Of a stretch of 64,000 bases of DNA, positions 9,043-18,367 are shown piece after piece. Under the pieces are notes generated by a model. The model made no database searches. It saw nothing but the letters and a program-made list of their open reading frames with translations, and had not been told where the DNA came from. Each line of letters opens with the position of its first letter. The first letter of the stretch is position 1. The stretch is taken from NCBI RefSeq assembly GCF_000340885.1, contig NC_020292.1, positions 72,189 to 136,188 of the forward strand, read 5' to 3'. The translations under genes were made by a program, and so were the position numbers. Source of the stretch: Clostridium saccharoperbutylacetonicum N1-4(HMT). Its GTDB lineage: Bacteria; Bacillota; Clostridia; Clostridiales; Clostridiaceae.

Positions 9043-10029
9043 ATGAATATTTATTTTGTAGGAGGATCTATAACAGAGGGAGCAGGTGCTAGTAAGTATG
9101 AGAATAGCTATGCAGCCTTGGTTAGTAAGTATTTAAAGGATGAATATAAGGAAAATTTAAATATAATAAATTTAGGCGCAGGCGGTACTGGGTCTAACTT
9201 TGGAGTATTTAGAATTAGTCAGTATTTCAAGGAAAAGAGGCCAGATGTTGTTTTCTTAGAATTTGCAGTTAATGATAGAATTTTTCCCTTGGAAGATATA
9301 AATATCTATTATGAAAATTTAATTATAGAAATATTCAAATGGAATAAAGAAGTTAAGATAGTTTCATTAGAAATGCCAACTGGAATGAGTGATTCGTGTT
9401 CTACAGCACATAAGAAAATAGCTTATCATTATAATATACCAGTTATAGATGTTCAAGATAGTGTTTGGAAAGAAATAGGTAGTGATAAATATACATGGAA
9501 TGATATATCTATAGATAACCTCCATCCTAATGATATGGGGCATAAAACCTATTGTCAAATTATAATTGAAGTATTAAAGAATTTAAATTTTGGAGAGATA
9601 GAATGTTGGGGGGATAAGAAGCCAACTACTAACTATATATTAAGGAATCCGGGAATAAAATCTTATGAAGAATGTACTTTTTATGGTAATTGGATTGAAA
9701 AAGAAGTAAATTTGAATAATAAATTTAGTGTTGGTGCTATGACAGAGAATATAGGGGATTGTATTGAAATTAATTTTAAAGGAAGATATTTAAGTGTAAT
9801 GGCTTTGCTATCAAAAGCATCAGGGATTTTGGAGTGTATATTGGATGATAAATTTACTTTTAAATTAGATTTGTACATGAATAACGAAGAATATTTTTCT
9901 ACATTAATTAATTTAAAAGATATTGAAGATGGGAATCATAATCTTTTAATGAAACTTAGTGAGAACAGAAATCCTGAGAGCAGTGGAAATAAAATTATAA
10001 TTGGTGGATTTTTAGTTGAAGAAGGCTAG
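9043..10029 (+). CDS. SGNH/GDSL-type hydrolase with C-terminal beta domain
   Basis: ATG 9043 follows AAAGGAGAAAAT. The 328-residue protein has the SGNH blocks: GGS at residues 7-9 (nucleophile Ser9 in VGGSITEG), the glycine block NLGAGGTGS, Asn77 in AVND, and the Asp158/His161 pair in DNLHPND. These residues define an esterase or deacetylase fold acting on acylated carbohydrates or lipids. Residues from about 200 to 328 form a separate beta-rich module, as in two-domain carbohydrate esterases. There is no signal peptide. Lying inside the tail-adhesin array, it may be a virion-borne deacylase that trims surface glycans during adsorption; that role is inference. Broken adhesin sequence begins directly behind it. 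Confidence 0.8.
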   Translation: MNIYFVGGSITEGAGASKYENSYAALVSKYLKDEYKENLNIINLGAGGTGSNFGVFRISQYFKEKRPDVVFLEFAVNDRIFPLEDINIYYENLIIEIFKWNKEVKIVSLEMPTGMSDSCSTAHKKIAYHYNIPVIDVQDSVWKEIGSDKYTWNDISIDNLHPNDMGHKTYCQIIIEVLKNLNFGEIECWGDKKPTTNYILRNPGIKSYEECTFYGNWIEKEVNLNNKFSVGAMTENIGDCIEINFKGRYLSVMALLSKASGILECILDDKFTFKLDLYMNNEEYFSTLINLKDIEDGNHNLLMKLSENRNPESSGNKIIIGGFLVEEG

Positions 10030-10041
10030 TTTAAACTAAGC

Positions 10042-11235
10042 ATAATTATACAGGAGCAGTACAGACTTTGATTCCACCAGTAGGTACATAAAAAATAAAA
10101 ATAGAATGGTGCAGATAATCCTGGAGATGCTGGAGGAGGAGGTGCTTCTGATGTTCGTACTATAGGCGGTAATTGGAATGACATATCGTCATTAAGCTCG
10201 AGAATTATAGTTGGGGCTGGCGGTGGTGGGTCAGATGATGGATTGCAAGGCGCTTGTGGAGGTAACGGAGGTGGACTTAGTGGAAATGCTGGTACGGGAT
10301 GTGGATGTGGTGGTGGTGCATCTCAAATATCAAGTGCTGGCCCCAATTATGGTGGATTTGGTTACGGTGGTAATGGAAATAACTACGATTCTGGCGGAGG
10401 TGGTAGTGGTTACTATGGCGGTGGAGGTTCATCATACTATGGAAAATTGCTAGAACCTCAAACAACAGTTGGCATAAATTCTGGTAATGGAAAAGTAGTA
10501 ATAACATATGAAGAAATAAGTTATATATCGTTTTTAAAGAAGAATGAGGAATATTACATGCCAATTGCTAAATATTTCAATCCCAGCACAAATACATTTT
10601 TGCCAGTAACATTAGTTGATGTTATGAATCAGATAAATGAAGATCCTAGTCTAATAGAATACAATCACTTAAATAATACATTTTCTATAGATACTAAAAT
10701 ATACACACCATTCAAACTTATAGATTTAATGCAGTATCAATTGTGTTTAATGCCTTTAAATGATGCACTTCTAAGCAAGATATCCTTATCATATATTCCA
10801 TCAGAAACTGCACTATCAAAAACAAACATAAAAATAAAATATGAGCCAAATTTATATAAACTTAGTCCTAACGATTATATTTCTTATTTAGACATAGGTA
10901 CTTTGGATAAAACTAAGTTGGACTACTATATTGAGAATGATAGTGATAAAAGCGTAATATATAAAAATTGTAGTGTATTACATGATGATATTGCAATTAA
11001 TAATTTTTACTTAAATATTAAATTTAATTCATATGATGGATTATTTAATTCAATAACATTATATGGTAAAAATAATGATAAATATATTAAACTAAAAAGC
11101 ACTAATGTTGATGTATATAGTAAATTTAATTTTGAAATGCTCATAAGTTTCAAAGAAAACTATGAGGAAGTAATTGTAAATATGATTGAAAAACAATCAT
11201 TGGATTATACAATTGATACATTAGATAAATTTTAG
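10042..11235 (+). pseudogene. Glycine-rich tail adhesin, 5' end destroyed
   Basis: The stretch starting at 10042 reads NYTGAVQTLIPPVGT and then meets a stop. The usual GAATGTTATGGTGCA segment has lost five bases, and the normal start codon and ribosome binding site are gone. From about 10114 the frame is open to 11235. It contains GGGGASDVRTIGGNW, SSRIIVGAGGGG, GGGGSSYYGKLL and an intact C-terminal domain ending in IDTLDKF, preceded only by a possible TTG at 10243. Loss of start, a stop and a frameshift make this a pseudogene. The intact downstream part could still serve as a donor for recombination with the live paralogs. Confidence 0.75.
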
Positions 11236-11498
11236 AGGAAATTTTTAAAAATACTTAAAACAATTGCATCTATGATCCCAATAAACAAAAATAGATTATT
11301 TTTTTGATTATGATGAAACCAAATCATATAAGAATTGCAGTATATTAAATACAGATAAAACAAGTGAAAATTAATAAATTATTATTCAATCAGTTCAGAT
11401 GCTGTTGAAAATTAGAGCATTGATTCTACTAAAAAAATATCAAGTGAGCTAAATTTGTATCTTCATACTTATTTGAAAAGTAAAGGAGTGGTTCTTTA
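11236..11498 (+). pseudogene. Fused scraps of an adhesin C-terminus and a lectin-like fibre end
   Basis: About 11,292-11,350 matches the C-terminal coding region of the adhesins (compare 8341-8395) but carries stops. About 11,371-11,498 matches two separated parts of the first gene (near 411-430 and 733-930) joined by an internal deletion. Its last codons read YLHTYLKSKGVVL and lead into the next gene exactly as in copy 1. These scraps show that the block from the lectin-like gene to the adhesins was once present twice in tandem. Confidence 0.55.
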
Positions 11499-12176
11499 AT
11501 GAAAAAATATTTGGATAATAGTGGATTAACTTATTATTCTACTAAATTATATGATTATCTTAAAAACAAACTTACTGCATTAAATTCTAAGATCTCTAAT
11601 TTAGAGGTAAAAGTCGATTTCGACAATAAAGAATTAAGTACTAAAATAGAAAATAATAATCAAATTATAAGTCAGAATACTTCAGATATAAAAACTGCAA
11701 ATAGCATTATCAGTAATTTATCAGCTAAGGTTGATAATAATTATGATGAGCTTAAGACCGATTTTAATTCTGCAGATATGAGACCAACAGGGGATTCTAT
11801 TTATATAAATAATGTGGAGCAATTTGTTTTTAAAGATGTTGTGGCTGGTCAAGCTGTGACTATTCCACTTAAAGGTGATGGAAGTGACTTTTTGATTCAA
11901 TGTTATGTACAAACGGAGCAAGGGACTCCTATTGAGCATAAAGTTATAAATATAAATACAACAACAAAGGATTTATTAGAATATGATCCTAGATATGTAG
12001 AAATAACTGATGATGGTGCTGTACCAAAAACCTCCGTTTCTTTAACACTTCAAAAAGAAAATACAGTAAATGGATATAATGTATATGTAACTGATTATCT
12101 TCCAGTAGAATTAGTAGATAATATTACAACATTAAAGGATTATGATTTGTATTGGATGACACTCCTTAATGAATAA
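11499..12176 (+). CDS. Coiled-coil tail-fibre protein, copy 2
   Basis: This 225-residue paralog of 935-1591 shares the N-terminal MKKYLDNSGLTYYSTKLYDY and the heptad-rich stalk almost residue for residue, then differs in the tip (VVAGQAVTIPLKGDGSDF, ENTVNGYNVYVTDYLP). GGAGTG lies upstream. It overlaps the next gene by eight bases (ATGAATAA), so translation is probably coupled. The stalk-conserved, tip-variable relation to copy 1 suggests alternate fibres built on one attachment point. It contains a second in-gene copy of the GTCG-N4-CGAC palindrome at 11613-11624. Function inferred from coiled-coil content and position. Confidence 0.7.
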   Translation: MKKYLDNSGLTYYSTKLYDYLKNKLTALNSKISNLEVKVDFDNKELSTKIENNNQIISQNTSDIKTANSIISNLSAKVDNNYDELKTDFNSADMRPTGDSIYINNVEQFVFKDVVAGQAVTIPLKGDGSDFLIQCYVQTEQGTPIEHKVININTTTKDLLEYDPRYVEITDDGAVPKTSVSLTLQKENTVNGYNVYVTDYLPVELVDNITTLKDYDLYWMTLLNE

Positions 12177-13491
12177 AAAATTTTATGTTAGCTTAAGTGG
12201 AAGTGATACTACTGGAGATGGAAGCAAAGCTAACCCTTTTGCAACGATATCTTTTGCACTAACAATGATTACAGCATCAATGGGTGAAATTGATATATAT
12301 TTAAGTAGAGGTGTACATAAAATGTATGCTGCTGTTGATATGAGTTTGACTACCAATGTAATAAATTATTATGGAAATGGATTTTCTACAGTTATAGAAT
12401 TTCAATATTGCTATTGTAATGCTGGTTTTAAAAATGAAATGACTATAAACAAATGTGTAGTTAGGCCGTGTAATAATTATAATGGAGATGTAAGAGCAGT
12501 AATATATACAAGTGATACAAAGGCAGTTGTATTTAATAATGTATTTTTTACAAAATCCCCTAGCGGGGTATTTCCAACAGAAGTACTGTTTTATTTTCAT
12601 AACAACACAGCTATGTTTGTATGCAATAAGTCATTTAATTCCTGCTCATTTTTTTTTGATCGCGGTTATCCCATAGTTTTAGGAGCATGTACTTTAAATA
12701 AATGCACTACTAATTACCTTGGAATTTCATCTGTTCCAAATAATATAGAAACAAATTCTTTATATAATCAAACATATGGCTTTGAATTTTTACTTATTAC
12801 TGGAGATAATAGCTTATATGGAGTTTATTCTGGAAGTAATCCTTGGAATGGTACTAAAATGTTCGTACTATCTGATGATGGTATATGCTACTCATGTTAT
12901 AATGGAACATTAATAAAAACAGAAATGAAATATGAAAATGGATTCAATATAGAAGACTTTGAATTTATAAATGATCTGCATAGTCTTTCTCCATTTAAAA
13001 TTGTATTTCTTACTTTAAGAGAATATTCGTCAGCTAATATTCCAATAAGCAGCAATGCTTTTCTATTATTAAATGTTTTAGGCTATACGTATGAAAATAT
13101 AAAAACAGCAGGGAAACACAAGATGTTATTTTCTAATGATTTAAAAACATGGTTCAATTACTATGATAATAAGAATTACAATAAAGTATATATTGATAAT
13201 ATAGATAATTATTTTATTAGAGACTATGTTATTAATAATTGCAAATATATAGATGAAATTGATACAGCATATAAATATATATATATTCACATAGAGGATA
13301 ATGAAATATTTAATGGATTTACAGAGCAAATTATTCCTCAATATAAGAAAGTAGATATTCCAGTAAATATTCAATGTGGTTCTGAAAGCAAAGCTACTAT
13401 TGTAGTTCCTGAGCATGTTACTAATTTAGTTGTTAAAAAACTTACTTGTGGAAAAGAAAATATTATTAAAGATACCATGGGGGGATTTTAA
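12169..13491 (+). CDS. Tail-fibre protein with beta-helix-like N-terminal part
   Basis: The 440-residue protein opens with FYVSLSGSDTTGDGSKANPF, then ATISFALTMI and IDIYLSRGVHKMY. This is the typical first coil of right-handed parallel beta-helix proteins (pectate-lyase-like / DUF1565-like), common in phage tailspikes that bind or cut polysaccharide. Residues from about 20 to 200 fit such a helix; no catalytic residues can be named. The C-terminal half (about 235-440) is a paralog of the stand-alone 1610-2254 protein. The gene overlaps both neighbours by a few bases. Likely a tailspike-type receptor-binding or depolymerase component; enzymatic activity is unproven. Confidence 0.65.
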   Translation: MNKKFYVSLSGSDTTGDGSKANPFATISFALTMITASMGEIDIYLSRGVHKMYAAVDMSLTTNVINYYGNGFSTVIEFQYCYCNAGFKNEMTINKCVVRPCNNYNGDVRAVIYTSDTKAVVFNNVFFTKSPSGVFPTEVLFYFHNNTAMFVCNKSFNSCSFFFDRGYPIVLGACTLNKCTTNYLGISSVPNNIETNSLYNQTYGFEFLLITGDNSLYGVYSGSNPWNGTKMFVLSDDGICYSCYNGTLIKTEMKYENGFNIEDFEFINDLHSLSPFKIVFLTLREYSSANIPISSNAFLLLNVLGYTYENIKTAGKHKMLFSNDLKTWFNYYDNKNYNKVYIDNIDNYFIRDYVINNCKYIDEIDTAYKYIYIHIEDNEIFNGFTEQIIPQYKKVDIPVNIQCGSESKATIVVPEHVTNLVVKKLTCGKENIIKDTMGGF

Positions 13492-14975
13492 TGGCTTTAA
13501 AAACATTAATATTTAATTATACTGGTGGAGTACAATCTTTTACAGCTCCGTTAAATGGAAGGTATTCACTTGAAGCATATGGTGCAAGTGGAGGTAATTC
13601 GGCTAGATCTACAAGTCAGCGAGGTGGAAAAGGTGGATATGCTTCTGGAGATATAAAATTGTTAGCTGGACAAACTATATATATATATGTAGGTGGTCAA
13701 GGTGGAGATACTAATGCAGCTGATTCAACTTCTGATGCTGGAGGATATAATGGAGGAGGAAGCTTACTTAGTGGTCAATCATTATATGGAGCGCCAGGTG
13801 GAGGTGCAACAGATTTTAGAACCAGCTCTGGAGCTTGGGATACCTTAACTGGATTGCAAAGTAGAGTATTAGTGGCTGGAGGTGGTGGTGGAGCAAATTC
13901 TAGGGATGATGGATATGGTTATGGTTCTGGTGGAGACGGGGGAGGATTAGTTGGTACAGACGGAACAACTGCGGGACAAAACTCTGGTGGTATGTCTTAT
14001 GGATATGGTTATGGTACTGGAGGAACTCAAACAAGTGCCGGAAGTTACAGATGGTATCAAAACGGAATACTCAAAAGTGATAGTATAAATGGAGGATTTG
14101 GAGTAGGTGGTGCTAACACTCAAAGTGGTGGTGGCGGTGGCTGGTACGGAGGTGCTGGTAGTGGTCATGGAGGTGCTGGTGGTGGCTCATCATATTATGG
14201 TTCATTATTAAATCCCACCGCTATAGCTGGAGTTAACAATGGTAATGGAAAAGCAATTATAACATATGAGGACTATGAAATGTTTTATCTATTAAAAAAA
14301 GATGGGGCATATTATATTCCACAAAAAGCTTTTTTTGATATACACAATAAAAAATTTAATAGTGTAACTATAGAATATATATTAAATAACTATACAATTA
14401 CAAAGCCTGATGATCTGAATAAACCATTTGTAATGAATGGAAAAACGTTATATCCATCAGATATACTTGATTTCTCTAAATGTCAGATCTGTGCATTTAC
14501 ACAAGCCAGTTTAGATGACAGAGAATTAAAAATGATATATGAACCATCTAATATATCATTAGCTAAAACAACTATAAAAGTAAAAGACAAATTTACTTCA
14601 TTAACTAGTAATTTGGATCATACATTTATTGATATAACCTCTCCAGATAAAAATAAATTAGATTATTTTATTGATTATAATAGAGACGATCAAGATAATT
14701 TACGGAAAAGCTGTGGTATATTAAATAAAGAGATACTAAAATATGACTTCTTTTTAAATTTCAAATTTGATGCAACTGATGCTAAATTGCAAACAATAAA
14801 GCTATTTGGAAGAAATGATAAGTATACGAAGATAAAAGATTATAGTATTGATGTATATGATGATTTTATTGATAAAGCATATATAGTATTTCATAAAGAC
14901 TATGATGCAGTATTTGTAAATAAATTATCAAGTGAAAGCGCTGCTTATACAATCAACACATTGGATAAATTTTAA
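13491..14975 (+). CDS. Glycine-rich tail adhesin (paralog)
   Basis: The ATG overlaps the previous stop as TAATG, with GGGG upstream. The 494-residue product starts MALKTLIFNYTGGVQSF and has a long glycine-rich domain (about residues 30-250), with GGYASGDIKLLAGQTIYIY, GGGATDFRTSSG, RVLVAGGGGGANS and GAGGGSSYYGSLL. The conserved C-terminal domain ends in INTLDKF. The blocks GGGATDFR and RVLVAGGGGG are the best-preserved examples of the family's core in this window. It is the last adhesin of the array and precedes fibres with another architecture. Probable receptor-binding protein. Confidence 0.75.
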   Translation: MALKTLIFNYTGGVQSFTAPLNGRYSLEAYGASGGNSARSTSQRGGKGGYASGDIKLLAGQTIYIYVGGQGGDTNAADSTSDAGGYNGGGSLLSGQSLYGAPGGGATDFRTSSGAWDTLTGLQSRVLVAGGGGGANSRDDGYGYGSGGDGGGLVGTDGTTAGQNSGGMSYGYGYGTGGTQTSAGSYRWYQNGILKSDSINGGFGVGGANTQSGGGGGWYGGAGSGHGGAGGGSSYYGSLLNPTAIAGVNNGNGKAIITYEDYEMFYLLKKDGAYYIPQKAFFDIHNKKFNSVTIEYILNNYTITKPDDLNKPFVMNGKTLYPSDILDFSKCQICAFTQASLDDRELKMIYEPSNISLAKTTIKVKDKFTSLTSNLDHTFIDITSPDKNKLDYFIDYNRDDQDNLRKSCGILNKEILKYDFFLNFKFDATDAKLQTIKLFGRNDKYTKIKDYSIDVYDDFIDKAYIVFHKDYDAVFVNKLSSESAAYTINTLDKF

Positions 14976-14987
14976 GGATGTGAAGAA

Positions 14988-16844
14988 ATGCAAAATAAAT
15001 ATATAATTTTGAAAAGTCCTGTTAAGATTGGCGATTATGAAAGAGTGGCAAGCTATTCGGGAAGTCTTACTAAAGGCGAAGAGCAGCTTTTAGTCACAAG
15101 GGATTTAAAGTTTTTTTTAACAGATGGTAAAGGTGGATATTTAGAATTTAAATCAATAAATTCAGGTATAACTTTTGATGAAGTAAATCAAAAACTTAAA
15201 GAACTAGATAATAATATATCTGATAAAATAAGCGATTTAGATAGCAAAAATTCTAAGGATATTAAAACCCTTAATGATGCAGTTGATGCATTGTCTCTTA
15301 AATTTTCAGGTTATGTGACAACAGAGGATTTTGACAATTTAAAGACCAAAGTAGAGTCGAATACGACTTTGGCTACTCATGATAATCGAGAGGTACTTGA
15401 TAAATTTAGTGTTGATAAAGATGATAATCCTTTATTTAATGGTAAAAAGATTGTAGCTGATTTTGATACTTCTGGTATAGAAGCTGAAATTACCGATTTA
15501 AAAAATAGAAGTGTTATTGGGAGTTCATTAGATTATGGTCTATTTACAAGAGATTCTGATTTTGTTGTTAATGCAAATGGAGCAATGATTCCAATGAACT
15601 TAGCTAATGGCTCTAATATGACATTAAATTCAAACGGAAGAATACTTCTTAAAGCCGGGAAAAAATACAAAATAGAATTTGGAGCAAGAACAATAAATCT
15701 TACAAGTGGTTTGGATTTTGGACTTTATGATTATACTAACTCAAAGGGATTAACGATCGTTTCTGATAGTCATTCTACTATATCTGTTAATGCAAGTCAT
15801 CCTGGGAAAAGCTATTATGTTCCAACAAATGATTGTGAAATAGGGATGTATATAACTTGGTATAGTTCTACAAATCCTGTGACTCTTCCAAGTTATGAAT
15901 GTTATATCGAAGTCCAGGAAATAAATCGACAAGTAATAATAGATCCTGCAGAGGATGCTAAAAAGATACAATTTGAATATGGTTATTTTAAAGCAAACCA
16001 ATCATCAAATTTAGCACCTGAAAATCATTTAGAACTGGATATGATAAAAGGAAACATGAGTGCTTCTACTGGTTCAAATCAGGAAAAGGGATTAATAACA
16101 TTACATGCCAATAAAAAATATAAGTTTGATTTTTCTTATTCTAATGCTGGAAATTCAACTAATGGTATTATAGATTTCAATGTATGTGATTCTAATGGAA
16201 ATGTATTAGAAGATTTACCATATGCGTATCCTACAACGTACACTGGTGATTCACAATCATCACCAGTCTCAACATTTATTTTAGAGCCTACAATTGATAC
16301 TGTAATAAATTTTAAAATAGCTGCAAACGCTTCACATTGGGTAGGTGCTTACCTTGTTATAGAAGAAATAGCTCAACCTTATTACTTTAATTATTATAAA
16401 GATAGCATAAGTTCTACAACTTTGTTTGAAGGTAGTGCAAATGAAGTAGGAGATTATATATTGTTAGATGATATAACTAAATATGATCATTTGATAGTTT
16501 ATTCTAAAAATACTTTAACACCTAATCATGGAACAGCTTCAAATATAATAAAAGTATCTGATATAGATTATACTGCTAGTAATCAATTTTGTAATTCAGC
16601 TTATGCACCTGGAAATGGTTCAGGATATGGACTATTCTACTATTTTAAAAATAATAAAACTATGAATTTGACGTCTATATTCTTAAATGGTTGGACAGGT
16701 GTAAAAATATACAAAATAGAAGGGATTGGCTATACTTATGAAAATCCTTATCAAGATGTTATTACAACGGTTGATGAATTTATAGTTCAAGATTCAATTG
16801 TAGACGCAGATATAAATTCAGTTTGGAGTGAGGTGGGAATCTAA
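14988..16844 (+). CDS. Long tail-fibre protein, fibre family 2 founder
   Basis: AAGGATGTGAAGAAATG precedes and includes the start. The 618-residue protein has an N-terminal beta-strand region (residues 1-60: YIILKSPVKIGDYERV, LLVTRDLKFFLTDGKGGY) of the kind that attaches fibres to a baseplate, then a coiled coil (about 65-135), and then repeated beta modules, each introduced by RSVIGSSL- or EVNRQVIIDP-like phrases. The end (AQPYYFNYYKDSI ... YTYENPYQDVITTVDEF ... SVWSEVGI) recurs in the next two genes. Codons around 123-126 contain a GTCG-N4-CGAC palindrome. Likely a structural fibre; the stop overlaps the next start. Confidence 0.65.
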   Translation: MQNKYIILKSPVKIGDYERVASYSGSLTKGEEQLLVTRDLKFFLTDGKGGYLEFKSINSGITFDEVNQKLKELDNNISDKISDLDSKNSKDIKTLNDAVDALSLKFSGYVTTEDFDNLKTKVESNTTLATHDNREVLDKFSVDKDDNPLFNGKKIVADFDTSGIEAEITDLKNRSVIGSSLDYGLFTRDSDFVVNANGAMIPMNLANGSNMTLNSNGRILLKAGKKYKIEFGARTINLTSGLDFGLYDYTNSKGLTIVSDSHSTISVNASHPGKSYYVPTNDCEIGMYITWYSSTNPVTLPSYECYIEVQEINRQVIIDPAEDAKKIQFEYGYFKANQSSNLAPENHLELDMIKGNMSASTGSNQEKGLITLHANKKYKFDFSYSNAGNSTNGIIDFNVCDSNGNVLEDLPYAYPTTYTGDSQSSPVSTFILEPTIDTVINFKIAANASHWVGAYLVIEEIAQPYYFNYYKDSISSTTLFEGSANEVGDYILLDDITKYDHLIVYSKNTLTPNHGTASNIIKVSDIDYTASNQFCNSAYAPGNGSGYGLFYYFKNNKTMNLTSIFLNGWTGVKIYKIEGIGYTYENPYQDVITTVDEFIVQDSIVDADINSVWSEVGI

Positions 16845-18367
16845 TGGCAAAAATTAATTTTGAAGATGCTGTTACTAAAATAATAAAAAGATATCTAGTC
16901 AGTTTTGGTAAATCATTAGCTTCTAAATTTTACACAAAAAAGCAAGTAGATACTATGATATTACCTATCCCAGCAATTCAAACAGATATAGATAATTTAA
17001 AGACAAGAAGTGTTATAGGAAGTAAATTGAAGACAGGATTATATAAGCCGGCAACAAAAATTACTGGTGGTGTTACTACAGGTATAGTAAAAATGGGTGC
17101 AAAAATATCTGGTGATTTTACGCTTAATGCAGATGGAACTATAACTCTTCCAAAAGGTTCTTATTATAAAGTGAGAGGATCTATAAGATTCGCAACAGTC
17201 ACAAATACTGGTTTTGCTTCCTATATGATAAGGAACTTTACGGATTCAGTGAATGTTGGAGTAGCAGCAACTATAAATAGCTATTCATATTGGGAAGGAC
17301 AACAAGAAGCTATTGCATATATAGATGCAGCACAAAAAGACATAAACGTAGGCATATATATTACTGGCGTAAATAGTGCAACAGGTGCTGAAATAACTGA
17401 CGGATTTACTTTTCTTGATATACAAGAAGTCAATAGGACAACCATTATAGACCCTTGCGAAGATGGAAAAAATATAAATTTTGAATATGGAGACTTTAGA
17501 TTATCAGCTGATCAAAGAAGCAATCTTGTAGCTGGTGGAATTATAGCTTTTGATACAGTATATAGTGGAAATATGGCTTTACTTAATAATAAAGTATTAT
17601 TAAAAGCCGGCAAAACATACGAAATATCAGCAGAAGTGTGTGGTGAATGCAGTAACTCCTTATCCTATGGTATATATAATGAATCAGATAGTAACTGGAT
17701 TAATCTAGGTTTTGGGGTTGGGGTTGTATCTGGTGGAGCATATATATCAAACCAAAATTCTAATGCAATATTTAAGGCTACTGAGGACACCTATATATCA
17801 ATAAAAATAAATACATTAAGTGGCGCTGCAGTTTTATTTAGTGCAACTACACATTTAATCATTAAAGAGATAGCACAACCATATTACTTTAATTATTACA
17901 AGGATAGTATAGCTTCAAATGTATTGTTTAGTGGAAATGCTGCAAGTGTCGGAGATTATACTTTGAGCGATGATATAACTAAGTATAAATATCTATTAAT
18001 ATCATGGCAAACAGGCAATAGTGCATCTGGAACTACAGCCATAACTCAAACTAAAACAGATATGATTCCTGTTGATACAATAGCAATAGGTGACACTAAT
18101 AATAAAAGATTATGGTTTGATATGCTTAACGATACAACATTAAAATCAGTTTTGTTATTGTTCTTTAAAAGTTCAAAAATAATGACATATGGTTTTGGGA
18201 CAGCATCAAGTCCTTGGACAAATCCTGTTGTAACTAGAATAGAAGGTATAGGTTATACTTATGAAAATCCTTACCAAGATGTTATTACAACAGTTGATGA
18301 ATTTGTACTTACAGATTCAGCTGTAGACACAGACATAAATTCATTATGGAGTGAGGTGGGAATCTAA
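16844..18367 (+). CDS. Tail-fibre protein, family 2 copy A
   Basis: The start overlaps the previous stop (TAATG) with GAGGTGG nine bases upstream. The 507-residue protein begins MAKINFEDAVTKIIKRYLVS, a short helical anchor shared by the next three genes, followed by two beta modules (about 55-185 and 190-350) and the shared C-terminal tail ending WSEVGI. The first 158 coding bases and the 20 bases before them are identical to the start of the following gene. Likely a fibre subunit whose variable middle part is exchanged between copies. Confidence 0.65.
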   Translation: MAKINFEDAVTKIIKRYLVSFGKSLASKFYTKKQVDTMILPIPAIQTDIDNLKTRSVIGSKLKTGLYKPATKITGGVTTGIVKMGAKISGDFTLNADGTITLPKGSYYKVRGSIRFATVTNTGFASYMIRNFTDSVNVGVAATINSYSYWEGQQEAIAYIDAAQKDINVGIYITGVNSATGAEITDGFTFLDIQEVNRTTIIDPCEDGKNINFEYGDFRLSADQRSNLVAGGIIAFDTVYSGNMALLNNKVLLKAGKTYEISAEVCGECSNSLSYGIYNESDSNWINLGFGVGVVSGGAYISNQNSNAIFKATEDTYISIKINTLSGAAVLFSATTHLIIKEIAQPYYFNYYKDSIASNVLFSGNAASVGDYTLSDDITKYKYLLISWQTGNSASGTTAITQTKTDMIPVDTIAIGDTNNKRLWFDMLNDTTLKSVLLLFFKSSKIMTYGFGTASSPWTNPVVTRIEGIGYTYENPYQDVITTVDEFVLTDSAVDTDINSLWSEVGI

